19,637 nt of DNA from an uncultured Acidimicrobiales bacterium (GCA_938091985.1 CALKOE010000212.1:1-19637); one strand, 5' to 3'; positions 8,109-15,780 are shown, numbered from the stretch's first letter. Numbers and translations: made by a program. Notes: generated by a model not told the origin, from the letters alone.

Positions 8109-8120
8109 TAGCCTCTCCGA
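8109..8120 (+). promoter_or_regulatory. Candidate leaderless promoter -10 box for hemB
   Basis: TAGCCT at 8109-8114 fits the TANNNT -10 pattern and ends 6 bases before the GTG start of hemB, the same geometry as at rex. No Shine-Dalgarno sequence is visible in the 60-base gap. No convincing -35 element was seen. If real, hemB-hemL has its own promoter and is not only read through from hemD. Confidence 0.45.
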
Positions 8121-9101
8121 GTGAGCTTTCCCCAGCGCCGTCTGCGTCGTCTCCGGCGAACCCCTGCGCTGCGGCGCATGGTGCGCGAGACGCGACTCCA
8201 TCCCGATGACCTGATCGCCCCGCTTTTCGTGCGTGAAGGTATCGACGAGCCGCAGCCCATCGGGTCGCTGCCCGGTCAGTTCCAGCACTCGCGGGCATCG
8301 CTTCGAGAAGAAGTGCGCCAGTTGAAAGACCTGGGCGTTCCCGCGGTGATCCTGTTCGGTGTGCCCGAGCACAAGGACGCCGAAGGCTCTGAGGCCTGGA
8401 ACCCAGACGGCGTCGTGCAGTTGGCACTCCAGGATCTTCGCGACGACCACGGCAATGACCTGGTGCTGATCGCCGACCTGTGTGTCGACGAATACACCGA
8501 CCATGGCCACTGTGGCGTCCTCGACGACACCGGTCAGCCCGACAACGACGCCACACTCGAGCTCTACGAGCAGATTGCGGTTGCGCAGGCCACCGCCGGC
8601 GCCGACATCGTGGCGCCGTCGGGAATGATGGACGGTCAGGTCTTCGCGATTCGCGAGGCGCTCGACGAAACCGGATTCGACGACATCGCAGTTCTTGCCT
8701 ACGCGGCCAAGTTCGCGACCGCGCTCTACGGCCCGTTCCGCGATGCAGTCGACGTGCAGATCGTGGGTGGCGGTGACCGCAAGGGCTACCAACAAGACGT
8801 CGCCAACGCCCGCGAGGCAATGGAAGAGATCCGTGAGGACATCGGAGAGGGCGCCGACATCGTCATGGTGAAGCCGGCAATGCCATATCTCGACGTGATC
8901 GCTCGGGCGCGGGCCGAGGTCGACATTCCGATCGCGGCCTACCACGTGTCGGGCGAATACGCGATGGTCCACGCGGCTGCCGAGCGGGGCTGGCTCGACC
9001 TCGAAGCAGTGGCGTTCGAACACACGCTGGCGATCAAGCGAGCGGGCGCTGATCTGATTCTCACCTACTTCGCCCGCCTCTTGCTCGAGGAGCTGCAGTG
9101 A
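8121..9101 (+). CDS. hemB: Delta-aminolevulinic acid dehydratase (porphobilinogen synthase)
   Basis: The enzyme condenses two 5-aminolevulinate molecules to porphobilinogen. The 326-residue protein shows the two active-site lysine regions (AYAAKFATALYGPF and MVKPAMPYLD) and the metal-site segment DLCVDEYTDHGHCG at 119-132. Zinc enzymes have Cys-x-Cys and a third Cys in this segment, while Mg-type enzymes have Ala/Asp/Asp. Here it reads Cys121, Asp123, Cys131, a mixed set. The GTG start has no ribosome site but follows a -10-like box. The stop overlaps the hemL start by 4 bases. Functionally it lies between hemL and hemC in the pathway. Confidence 0.97.
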   Translation: MSFPQRRLRRLRRTPALRRMVRETRLHPDDLIAPLFVREGIDEPQPIGSLPGQFQHSRASLREEVRQLKDLGVPAVILFGVPEHKDAEGSEAWNPDGVVQLALQDLRDDHGNDLVLIADLCVDEYTDHGHCGVLDDTGQPDNDATLELYEQIAVAQATAGADIVAPSGMMDGQVFAIREALDETGFDDIAVLAYAAKFATALYGPFRDAVDVQIVGGGDRKGYQQDVANAREAMEEIREDIGEGADIVMVKPAMPYLDVIARARAEVDIPIAAYHVSGEYAMVHAAAERGWLDLEAVAFEHTLAIKRAGADLILTYFARLLLEELQ

Positions 9102-10360
9102 ACGATCTCACCAATGAGGCGCTGTTTGCGCGCGCTCAGGCGGTCATCCCTGGGGGCGTCAATTCCCCGGTTCGAGCGTTTGGCTCGGTGGGTGGCACGC
9201 CGTACTTCGTGGCTCGGGCCGAGGGCCCGTATGTCTACGACGTCGAGGGCACCCGCTACATCGACTACGTCCAGAGCTATGGCCCGGGCATTCTCGGCCA
9301 CGCTCATCCCGCGGTGACCGCTGCGGTGAACGACGCCGCCACCCGGGGCACCAGCTATGGCGCACCCACCGAAGCTGAGGTGTTGCTCGCTGAAGAGATG
9401 TGCGCCCGGATCCAGGGCATGGAGATGGTGCGGATGGTCTCGTCGGGCACTGAGGCCACGATGACCGCCATCCGGCTGGCCCGTGGCGCTACCGGCCGTG
9501 ACCGCATTCTGAAGTTCGCCGGCAACTACCACGGCCATTCCGACTCGCTCCTGGTCGCCGGCGGTTCCGGCGTGGCCCAGCAGGGACTCAAGGGATCCGA
9601 GGGCGTCACCGCCGGCGCGGTGGCCGACACGATTGTCGCGCCCTACAACGTCGTCCCCGAGATCGACGACACCGTCGCTGCGGTCATCGTGGAACCTGTG
9701 GCTGCCAACATGGGCCTCATCGAACCGCAGCCGGGCTTTCTCGCCGGCTTGCGCGATGCATGCGACGCCGCAGGCGCATTGCTGATGTTCGACGAGGTCA
9801 TCACCGGCTTCCGGCTCTGCCATGGCGGCGCAGCGGAATGGTTCGAAGTGCAGCCCGACATCTGGTGCTTCGGCAAAGTGATCGGCGGTGGGCTTCCGGT
9901 CGGCGCCTTTGGTGCTTCCCGAGAGATCATGTCGAACCTGGCGCCGCTCGGGCCGGTGTATCAGGCCGGCACTTTGTCGGGAAACCCGCTCGCCATGGCG
10001 GCCGGGCTCGCACAACTCCAACAACTCACGCCCGCGGCCTACGACCAGCTGACTGCGACCGCAGCCACACTGCAGGCGGGAATGATCGCCGCATTCGCCG
10101 ATGCCGGCGTTGTGGCGAGCGTTCCGCGAGTGGGACCACTGCTCGGATTGTTCTTCGGCGACACCCTCCCCACCGATTTCGACTCCGCCAAGGCGGTCTG
10201 TGAGAACGGCGTCTACGAACGCTTCTTCCACGGGATGCTCGACCAGGGGGTGGCATTGGCCCCAGGGGCCTACGAGGCGCTCTTCCCGTCGCTCGCGCAC
10301 GGTAGCGAGCAGATCGAGGCCACAATCGAGGCCGTTCGCCACGTGGCGAAGAATCTCTGA
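9098..10360 (+). CDS. hemL: Glutamate-1-semialdehyde 2,1-aminomutase
   Basis: This PLP enzyme converts glutamate-1-semialdehyde, the HemA product, to 5-aminolevulinate. The 420-residue protein shows the family N-terminus IPGGVNSPVRAFGSVGG, the cofactor phosphate segment SSGTEATMTAIRLAR, FDEVITGFRL at 231-240, and the PLP-binding lysine Lys260 in FGKVIGGGLPVGAFG. The GTG start overlaps hemB by 4 bases. With hemA, hemB, hemC and hemD it completes the route from glutamyl-tRNA to uroporphyrinogen III within this window. No later heme genes (hemE onward) are present here. Confidence 0.97.
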   Translation: MNDLTNEALFARAQAVIPGGVNSPVRAFGSVGGTPYFVARAEGPYVYDVEGTRYIDYVQSYGPGILGHAHPAVTAAVNDAATRGTSYGAPTEAEVLLAEEMCARIQGMEMVRMVSSGTEATMTAIRLARGATGRDRILKFAGNYHGHSDSLLVAGGSGVAQQGLKGSEGVTAGAVADTIVAPYNVVPEIDDTVAAVIVEPVAANMGLIEPQPGFLAGLRDACDAAGALLMFDEVITGFRLCHGGAAEWFEVQPDIWCFGKVIGGGLPVGAFGASREIMSNLAPLGPVYQAGTLSGNPLAMAAGLAQLQQLTPAAYDQLTATAATLQAGMIAAFADAGVVASVPRVGPLLGLFFGDTLPTDFDSAKAVCENGVYERFFHGMLDQGVALAPGAYEALFPSLAHGSEQIEATIEAVRHVAKNL

Positions 10361-10434
10361 ATTTCTTACCAAAACCGCGAACCAACCGGCTTTGGTGAAC
10401 GAACAGGCGAACAACAGCTTTCTTAGGAGCAGCA

Positions 10435-11196
10435 ATGAACAAGAAGTTTCTGATCGGTGGCGGACTTGTGGCGGTGGCCGTCGTGGCCGTTGCCGTGTGG
10501 TTCCTGTTCTTGAAGGACGACGCGCCCGACGTGGTCTCGAACGATGCGGCCAACGCCGACCTCGATGCCGTGCTCGGCGCTGACGACGAAACAACCGACG
10601 ATCAGATGACCGACGACGAGACGACTGACGACACCCCGGTCGGGATCGACGGCGTGTGGGTCATCGACGATGAGATCGGTGAATTCGACTTCGACACGGC
10701 GAGCGGCAGCTTCGCGGGCTTCCGAGTCGCAGAAGAGCTCACTATCGGTGAGGTCACCGCGGTCGGTCGTTCCGGCAACGTGACTGGCTCGGTCACCATC
10801 GCCGACGGCACGCTCACCGGCGCTGAGGTCACGGTCGACATGACCACGATCGTCTCGAACGACAGCCGACGCGAGAACGCCATTCGCGGTGCAATCAACG
10901 CCAGCGAGTTCCCGACTGCCGTCTTCTCCTTCGATGGCGGCGTTGATGTGTCGTCGCTCGAGGTGGGTGGGGCGTCGCAGACCTTCGAGATCGAGGGTCA
11001 GCTGACCGTCGCCGGCGTCACCAACGCCGCAACGTTCACGATCGACGCCAACGTCCGTGACGACGGCTTCAGCGTGATCACCGGCAGCACCGACCTCGTC
11101 TGGGAAGACTTCGGCGTCACGCCGCCTTCTGCCCCGATCGTGGTGTCGATCGCCGACGAGGGCACCGTCGAGTTCCAGCTGATCGTCGCTCGCTGA
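10435..11196 (+). CDS. Membrane-anchored YceI-like lipid-binding protein
   Basis: The 253-residue protein starts with a basic segment and a transmembrane anchor or signal (about 5-26), then an acidic spacer with a repeated DDETTDD element (50-66). A YceI-type lipocalin-like barrel follows from about residue 72. Barrel signs are DGVWVIDDEIGEFDFD, the strand GNVTGSVTIADGTLTGAEV, SNDSRRENAIRG, INASEFPTAVFSF and FEIEGQLTVAGV. YceI proteins bind polyisoprenoid lipids such as quinone precursors. No lipobox cysteine is present, so it is probably held by the uncleaved N-terminal helix or secreted. AGGAG lies 5 bases before the ATG. The 74-base gap after hemL could hold a promoter, but no clear box was found. 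It converges with pgi, leaving only 3 bases between the stops. Confidence 0.85.
   Translation: MNKKFLIGGGLVAVAVVAVAVWFLFLKDDAPDVVSNDAANADLDAVLGADDETTDDQMTDDETTDDTPVGIDGVWVIDDEIGEFDFDTASGSFAGFRVAEELTIGEVTAVGRSGNVTGSVTIADGTLTGAEVTVDMTTIVSNDSRRENAIRGAINASEFPTAVFSFDGGVDVSSLEVGGASQTFEIEGQLTVAGVTNAATFTIDANVRDDGFSVITGSTDLVWEDFGVTPPSAPIVVSIADEGTVEFQLIVAR
10582..10635 (+). repeat. Short acidic repeat (DDETTDD) in the YceI spacer
   Basis: The spacer encodes DDETTDD, then QMT, then DDETTDD again, a small in-frame duplication of about 10 codons with silent differences. It forms a highly acidic, flexible linker between the membrane anchor and the barrel. Confidence 0.6.
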
Positions 11197-11199
11197 CGG

Positions 11200-12834
11200 T
11201 CAGGGTTGGCGCATGGATCGGTAGCGGGTGATCAAGGCGTTGGTGGAGGAGTCGTGGTCGAGCGGTGCGGTCGGGTCGGTCAACTCGGACACGATCGCCG
11301 TCGCGAGAACCTTTCCGAGTTCGACTCCCCATTGGTCGAATGAGTTGAGCCCCCACACGACCCCCTGGACGAAGACTTGATGCTCGTAGAGAGCGATCAG
11401 TTGGCCGAGCACCGACGGCGTGAGAGCGGGGGCCATGATCGTTGTCGACGGCCGGTTGCCTGGGAAGGTTCGGTGGGCCACGAGGGTCGGGTCGGTCTCG
11501 GTCGCCGCCACCTCTGCGGCCGTCTTGCCGAAGGCGAGAGCCTCCGACTGAGCGAAGCAGTTGGCGGCGAGAAGATCGTGGTGGCTCGCGGTTCCGGGGA
11601 ACTCGTCGTCGTGGTGATCGGGCGACCCCATGAGGATGAAGTCGGCCGGCACGACTGTGGTGCCCTGGTGGAGCAGTTGGTGAAACGAATGCTGGCCGTT
11701 GGTGCCGGGTTCGCCCCACACGATCGGCCCGGTTTCGTAGGTGACCGCCTCACCGTCGGCGCGCACCCGCTTGCCGTTGCTCTCCATGTCGAGCTGTTGG
11801 AGGTACGCCGGGAAGCGATGGAGGTAGCGCGAGTAGGGGAGCACGGCGCGGGTCGGGAGGTCGTTGAAGGTTCGGTACCAAACCTCGATCAGGCCGAGAA
11901 TCACTGGGGCATTGCGGTCGAGTGGTTGGCGGGCGAAGTGGTCGTCGACGATGCGGAAGCCGTCGAGGAACTCGACGAAACGCTCGGGCCCGATCGCGAG
12001 CATGAGCGACAGCCCGATGGCGGAGTCGACCGAGTAGCGGCCTCCCACCCAATCCCAGAAGCCGAACATGTTGTCGGTGTCGATACCGAAGGCGCGGACT
12101 TCTTCGGCGTTGGTCGAGACCGCGACGAAGTGAGCGGCAACCGCGTCGTCACCCAGCGCGGCAGTGAGCCAGCGCCGAGCCGAGCGAGCGTTGGTCAGCG
12201 TCTCCTGTGTGGTGAACGTCTTCGACGAGATGACGAAGAGCGTGGTTGCCGGATCGAGATCCCGGAGTGCCGCGTGGAGGTCGCTGCCGTCGACGTTGGA
12301 GACGAAGCGACAGCTCAGTCGGTCGTGATGGAAGGCGGCGAGTGCCTCGTAGGCCATCACCGGGCCGAGGTCGGAACCGCCGATTCCGATATTGACGACG
12401 TTCTCTATGGCCGCGCCGGTGTGCCCCGTCCACTCGCCCCTGCGCACTCGATTGCTGAAGGCACTCATCTTGGCGATGACGTCGTGGACTTCGAGCACGA
12501 CGTTCTCGCCATCGACGTCGATCACGCGGTCGGCGGGGGCTCGGAGCGCTGTGTGGAGGACCGCTCGGTCTTCTGTGGTGTTGATCCGATCGCCACGCAA
12601 CATCGCCTCGACGCGTTCGTCGAGGCCGGCCCGTTCGGCCAGGGCCACGAGGTCGCCGAGGATGCGGTCGGTCACCCGGTGCTTCGACACGTCGATCAGC
12701 AGATCGCCGACCCGCATCGTCATCGCGTCGGCGCGGCCCGGATCGTCGGCGAACATCTCGCGCAGGTGGAGTCGGTCGAATCCGTCGGCGTGGGCCGACA
12801 GCGTCGCCCACTCCTCGGTCGTCGTGATGTCCAC
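11200..12834 (-). CDS. pgi: Glucose-6-phosphate isomerase
   Basis: The enzyme interconverts glucose-6-phosphate and fructose-6-phosphate in the cytoplasm. The 544-residue protein contains the sugar-isomerase segment [11 protein letters not shown], phosphate-binding [10 protein letters not shown], the catalytic glutamate region QLDMESNGK, the PGI signature [21 protein letters not shown] region with its catalytic histidine, and the C-terminal lysine segment [10 protein letters not shown]. Length is normal for the large bacterial form. The start is GTG at 12834 with GGAGG 9 bases upstream. It is a stand-alone housekeeping gene, divergent from the metallopeptidase and not functionally tied to its neighbours. 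Confidence 0.97.
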   Translation of the reverse strand: MDITTTEEWATLSAHADGFDRLHLREMFADDPGRADAMTMRVGDLLIDVSKHRVTDRILGDLVALAERAGLDERVEAMLRGDRINTTEDRAVLHTALRAPADRVIDVDGENVVLEVHDVIAKMSAFSNRVRRGEWTGHTGAAIENVVNIGIGGSDLGPVMAYEALAAFHHDRLSCRFVSNVDGSDLHAALRDLDPATTLFVISSKTFTTQETLTNARSARRWLTAALGDDAVAAHFVAVSTNAEEVRAFGIDTDNMFGFWDWVGGRYSVDSAIGLSLMLAIGPERFVEFLDGFRIVDDHFARQPLDRNAPVILGLIEVWYRTFNDLPTRAVLPYSRYLHRFPAYLQQLDMESNGKRVRADGEAVTYETGPIVWGEPGTNGQHSFHQLLHQGTTVVPADFILMGSPDHHDDEFPGTASHHDLLAANCFAQSEALAFGKTAAEVAATETDPTLVAHRTFPGNRPSTTIMAPALTPSVLGQLIALYEHQVFVQGVVWGLNSFDQWGVELGKVLATAIVSELTDPTAPLDHDSSTNALITRYRSMRQP

Positions 12835-12986
12835 TCTTGGTCGCCTCCGAAGTCGCGGTTCGCTCAGTCTGCTTGTTGGGGCCCCTCTTCTGGTGCTTCC
12901 GGCCTACACCCGGCCGCAGGCAGGACCGAACGGCTCATGGAGCCGGTGGTGTTGGTGTCTCTAACCTCGGCAGCGGACGGAGATTG
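12835..12986. promoter_or_regulatory. Divergent intergenic region between pgi and the metallopeptidase gene
   Basis: This 152-base gap should hold both promoters. On the plus strand TAACCT at 12962-12967 fits TANNNT, and GGAG at 12979-12982 is a ribosome site 4 bases before the ATG. On the minus strand GGAGG precedes pgi. No convincing -35 boxes or operator palindromes were found. Confidence 0.4.
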
Positions 12987-13811
12987 ATGCTCAGCAACCG
13001 CGCTCGAATCACTGGACTTTCTGTGGCTGTGGGTCTTGCCGCGGCCGTGAACGTCGCCCAGCTGGTGGATGCACACCCCTGGGATGACGACGCGCCGTCG
13101 ACTCGCATCGGCACGGCTGGGGTTGCGCTCGGCGACGACGCCGCTCGCATCGTCGAGCGGGTCTCCTATCGCCAAGACGTGGAGCGGGTCGGCGACGTGA
13201 TCGTGATCGATGGCCAGCCGCGCGACGTGCTCGAAGGTGAGCTCGCAGAGATCTGGGAGATCGTGGACGCGACCTGGCCCATGGCTCAGCGCGATGAACT
13301 GGCCCAGCTCTCGATCGTGCGCGAACGGTCTCGTGGTCTTGTCGGCGTGGTCCACCCGTCGGCCACCGGCGGATGGATTCTCAGCCTCGACATCGCCGAT
13401 CTCGAGGACCGGGCATTGATCGAGGAAACAATCGTGCACGAGCTCTCGCACGTGGTCACCCTCGACAGCGAGGTGTTCACCTTCGGCAAGGTCGACGGAT
13501 GTCCCGGTGTTCAGATCGAGCTGGGGTGTGCCGAGGCCGGGACGGTGCTGGCCGAGTTCGCCGAACGCTTCTGGCCCGGTGACATCAGCTCTGGGGACCC
13601 CGCCGACTTCGTCAACAACTACGCGTCGACCGCTCCCCACGAGGATCTGTCGGAGACCTTCACGGCCTGGGTGCTGGGCTGGCCGGTCGAGGGCCGACTT
13701 ATCGACGCGAAGATCGACATGCTCGCCGCCGACGCCGAGCTGTCGGATCTGGCGGATGCACTGCGCGCCGAACTCGTGGCGGCGAGTGCGATTCAGTTGA
13801 ACGCCGGCTGA
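12987..13811 (+). CDS. Putative secreted zinc metallopeptidase (HELSH)
   Basis: The 274-residue protein begins with a basic stretch and a hydrophobic signal segment (about 7-25), suggesting export. The zinc-binding motif HExxH appears as HELSH at 151-155 (ETIVHELSHVVTLD), with His151 and His155 as ligands and Glu152 as general base. A candidate third ligand is Glu223 in EDLSETFTAWVLG, giving a gluzincin-like arrangement. Cys172 and Cys181 could form a disulfide around a loop. Residues about 85-115 resemble the helical region that precedes the catalytic site in small secreted metallopeptidases. I cannot name a family or substrate. The frame is open further upstream, but the ATG at 12987 has a ribosome site and puts the signal at the N-terminus. 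Confidence 0.75.
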   Translation: MLSNRARITGLSVAVGLAAAVNVAQLVDAHPWDDDAPSTRIGTAGVALGDDAARIVERVSYRQDVERVGDVIVIDGQPRDVLEGELAEIWEIVDATWPMAQRDELAQLSIVRERSRGLVGVVHPSATGGWILSLDIADLEDRALIEETIVHELSHVVTLDSEVFTFGKVDGCPGVQIELGCAEAGTVLAEFAERFWPGDISSGDPADFVNNYASTAPHEDLSETFTAWVLGWPVEGRLIDAKIDMLAADAELSDLADALRAELVAASAIQLNAG

Positions 13812-13824
13812 CCGACGCCGAGAC

Positions 13825-14652
13825 TCACTCGGAAGCGGTCTCTGCGACGCCGAGCTCAGCGCGAGCCTCTTGCAGCGTCTCGTGCACCTCGTCGTAGGAG
13901 ACACCAACGAGGCTGAGCCCCGCCTCCTCGACGATCTCGATCCACGCTTCGATGATCTCGAACTCTTCGATGACCGCATCGGCTTCGAGGTTGCCGAACT
14001 GGGCACGCTCGTGGAACACGACTGCGCCGAGTTCTTCGACACTGAGGCCGTCGGCGAATCCTGCCATCGCCCCGAAGCTCGCGATGCCGCGAACGCCACC
14101 GGGCCGGTCCGGGTCGCCGTAGGTTGCGGCGTCTTCGACCTCGGCCGTCGTGGAGGAGCCGTTGGCGATCCATGCGATCTGGCCGGCCAGTCCGTCGTAG
14201 CCGCTCGCGGAGATGCCGGTCGGGAAGGTGAGGGTGACCTCGCCATCGTTCAGCTGACGGCCGGTGCCGCCACCGCCGCCGCCGCCGTGGCAACCGGCGC
14301 ACTGGGCGTAGATCTCTTCGCCTTCGAAGGCGAGGCCGCCTTCGACCGGCGGACGCTCGAGGTAGCCAACGTAGTAGATCGCCCAGATCGGCAGGAAGAG
14401 AAGGACAGGCATGACCCACACAGGGATGGTCTTGCGAGCCTTTGCGGCGGCAACCCACGCGCTGTCGGGAATCGGCTCGGGCTCAGGCTCGGGCTCGGCG
14501 GGCAATGCAGCAGCCGCGGGCACGGGGGCAGTTGATGCCGCCGGGGCGTCGGCAGCGGGAGCTGCGTCGGACGCAGTGTCGCCGCCTTCGCCGGTGAGGC
14601 GGGCACGGGCCTCAGCGGCCTTCTTGAGCAGGTGCTCGGGTACTTCGGTCAC
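13825..14652 (-). CDS. Membrane-anchored monoheme cytochrome c with N-terminal VPEHL motif
   Basis: The 275-residue protein has a cytoplasmic head with MTEVPEHLLKKAAEARARL (1-19), an Ala/Pro/Glu-rich linker ending in EPEPEPEPIP, a transmembrane helix at about 77-98, and an extracytoplasmic cytochrome c domain with CAGCH at 118-122. Seven glycines follow the heme motif. Met196 in GAMAGF is the likely sixth ligand. After the heme domain an acidic helical tail of about 60 residues follows, with no clear match. GGAG lies 8 bases before the ATG. It is divergent from the cytochrome b/Rieske operon and shares the VPEHL head with that operon's subunit IV. It probably carries electrons from the complex towards an oxidase; that role is inference. 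Confidence 0.88.
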   Translation of the reverse strand: MTEVPEHLLKKAAEARARLTGEGGDTASDAAPAADAPAASTAPVPAAAALPAEPEPEPEPIPDSAWVAAAKARKTIPVWVMPVLLFLPIWAIYYVGYLERPPVEGGLAFEGEEIYAQCAGCHGGGGGGGTGRQLNDGEVTLTFPTGISASGYDGLAGQIAWIANGSSTTAEVEDAATYGDPDRPGGVRGIASFGAMAGFADGLSVEELGAVVFHERAQFGNLEADAVIEEFEIIEAWIEIVEEAGLSLVGVSYDEVHETLQEARAELGVAETASE

Positions 14653-14832
14653 CGTCGTCTCCGGTGCGGGGTCAGGTCAGGGTCGAGGATAGAGGCAGTG
14701 TCCCACGTTGGAGCAACTTGGGGAGGGAATCGAGGACGCGTCAGATTTCGGCGTCGCCGGATTGGGTCCGGGCAACTTTTCCCGTGGTAAACCTTCGCCC
14801 AACCCGAGAGCCACGTTCGCTCGGGTCTACAC

Positions 14833-14850
14833 TTGTGCGTGGATTCACGA
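14833..14850 (+). promoter_or_regulatory. Rex-like operator before the cytochrome operon
   Basis: TTGTGCG-TGGA-TTCACGA matches 11 of the 14 fixed positions of the Rex consensus, and its right half is identical to that of the rex operator. It sits just after a TACACT -10-like box and would cover the transcription start. Rex controls respiratory genes in other Actinobacteria, which makes the site plausible. The left half has two mismatches, so affinity may be lower. Confidence 0.55.
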
Positions 14851-14865
14851 GGTTCATGAATCCAC
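14839..14865 (+). repeat. 9-bp inverted repeat in the operon leader
   Basis: GTGGATTCA at 14839-14847 and TGAATCCAC at 14857-14865 are perfect inverted copies separated by 9 bases. They could form a stem-loop in the 5' leader or a protein-binding palindrome. The repeat overlaps the Rex-like site and lies about 20 bases upstream of the GTG start. It is not followed by a T-run, so it is not a typical terminator. Confidence 0.6.
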
Positions 14866-14885
14866 GACTCCAGCAGGAGCCGCTT

Positions 14886-15338
14886 GTGGTTGCTTTCACT
14901 CTTTCCGTCATCATCACCGCCATCCTCGTCTGGGGAATCGTCGCGTACTCAAAGCGTCGTCCGGTGGGCCAACCCCACACATGGGGCGAGGCAATGCTTG
15001 GCGCGTTCGTTGTTTTCTTCCTGATGTTCTGGGCCTACGGCGTGGTGCCGCACCAGTGGCTCGTGTGGGCGGAGAACGAACTCAACTGGCGCACCGACAA
15101 ATTCCTCCACGGCCCAGGCGGCTTCCTCAAGCCGCAGCCTGAGGGCGGCTGGAACCCCATCACGCTCAACTACCAGGTCATCGAGCACATCATCGCCGTG
15201 GTCATCTACGGCGTGATGCTCGGCGGCAACATCTGGCTCTGGGGTGTCTGGCAGAATCGCGGCAAGGGCCAAGAAGAGAAGGCCCCCGCTCGCTCGAACT
15301 TCGGTCGCCCACTGGTCAAGGAGGGTTCCGCGTCATGA
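14886..15338 (+). CDS. Small three-helix membrane protein, first gene of the cytochrome operon
   Basis: I do not recognise a family. The 150-residue protein has hydrophobic segments at about 4-20, 35-58 and 98-122. Between the second and third lies a Trp/Gly/Pro-rich loop (about 60-92) with NELNWRTDKFLHGPGGF, and the tail is hydrophilic and charged. His56 (VVPHQWLVW) and His101 (VIEHIIAVV) are in or beside helices 2 and 3. They could bind a cofactor, but there is no family evidence. The GTG at 14886 is chosen because AGGAG lies 6 bases upstream; ATG 14856 is an alternative. Its stop overlaps the ferredoxin start by 4 bases, so the two are translationally coupled. It is probably a subunit or assembly partner of the cytochrome complex. 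Confidence 0.75.
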   Translation: MVAFTLSVIITAILVWGIVAYSKRRPVGQPHTWGEAMLGAFVVFFLMFWAYGVVPHQWLVWAENELNWRTDKFLHGPGGFLKPQPEGGWNPITLNYQVIEHIIAVVIYGVMLGGNIWLWGVWQNRGKGQEEKAPARSNFGRPLVKEGSAS

Positions 15339-15751
15339 CGAAGACCGATGCCAACCCGCCCATGCCGGTGTTTCGCGACGACTATGTGCTGCAGGAAGTC
15401 GACGCTGCCTGGCTGAGCCAGGCCGTCAAGCCGAAGCAGTTCATCCACATCGACCAAGCCGAATGCATCATGTGCGAAGGCTGCGTCGACATCTGCCCGT
15501 GGAAGTGCATCTTCATGGTGCGGCCCGATGCCATTGACGAGGCCATCGGCACCGAGCTTCCCGGCACCGACCCCAACGACCACGTGATCTTCACGATCGA
15601 CGACGATGTGTGCACTCGCTGCGCGCTGTGCGTCGATCGCTGCCCTACCGGTGTGATCATCCTCGGCAAAATCGGCGATCCCGCCGCCGCCGGCGACTCA
15701 CACCAGCGAACCAACACCCACGGCTACGGATACGGAATGCGCCTCGGCTGA
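15335..15751 (+). CDS. 2[4Fe-4S] ferredoxin-like protein
   Basis: The 138-residue cytoplasmic protein carries two full cluster motifs: Cys44, 47, 50, 54 (CIMCEGCVDICP) and Cys93, 96, 99, 103 (CTRCALCVDRCP). A further cysteine, Cys58, follows the first motif. The clusters are separated by a 38-residue acidic insert, longer than in small bacterial ferredoxins and nearer to NuoI-like spacing. An N-terminal extension of about 40 residues and a Gly/Tyr-rich tail (HGYGYGMRLG) flank them. There is no membrane segment, signal peptide or Tat motif. It starts inside the preceding membrane-protein gene (ATGA overlap) and is followed 29 bases later by cytochrome b, so it likely exchanges electrons with that complex on the cytoplasmic face. 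The direction of electron flow is unknown. Confidence 0.9.
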   Translation: MTKTDANPPMPVFRDDYVLQEVDAAWLSQAVKPKQFIHIDQAECIMCEGCVDICPWKCIFMVRPDAIDEAIGTELPGTDPNDHVIFTIDDDVCTRCALCVDRCPTGVIILGKIGDPAAAGDSHQRTNTHGYGYGMRLG

Positions 15752-15780
15752 GCCGGGCGACGCAGGAGAAAAGACGCATC

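Larger units (their letters stand above)
14653..14885. promoter_or_regulatory. Divergent promoter region of the cytochrome c gene and the cytochrome b/Rieske operon
   Basis: This is the largest non-coding stretch in the window (233 bases). For the minus gene, TATCCT (reading 14691 to 14686) with TTGCTC (14716 to 14711) makes a candidate promoter with 19-base spacing. For the plus operon, TACACT at 14828-14833 is a candidate -10, without a clear -35. A Rex-like site and an inverted repeat follow directly. The plus-strand frame is open across most of the region, but its translation looks non-coding. Confidence 0.5.

Noticed and set aside
7740..9023. Long minus-strand open frame opposite the HAD gene and hemB
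   Set aside because: Antisense to two well-supported genes and crosses their boundary; no motif or ribosome site supports it.
10368..10397. Possible third Rex site or terminator between hemL and the YceI gene
   Set aside because: ACCAAA/TTTGGT is only a 6-bp repeat with a 17-base spacer, and TTGGTGAAC lacks the matching right half of a Rex operator.
11377..12987. Long plus-strand open frame opposite pgi (about 536 codons)
   Set aside because: It lies antisense to an unmistakable glucose-6-phosphate isomerase and its translation has no recognisable motif. Such frames are common opposite GC-rich genes.
13812..13824. Terminator between the metallopeptidase and the convergent cytochrome c gene
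   Set aside because: Only 13 bases separate the stops, with no palindrome and no T-run.
14268..14287. Trinucleotide GCC/CCG run as a microsatellite
   Set aside because: It encodes the glycine run after CAGCH in the minus-strand cytochrome c, so it is explained as coding sequence.
14664..14885. N-terminal extension of the small membrane protein
   Set aside because: The open frame includes the promoter-like and Rex-like sites, and its translation is arginine/serine-rich without pattern. GTG 14886 has AGGAG at good spacing.
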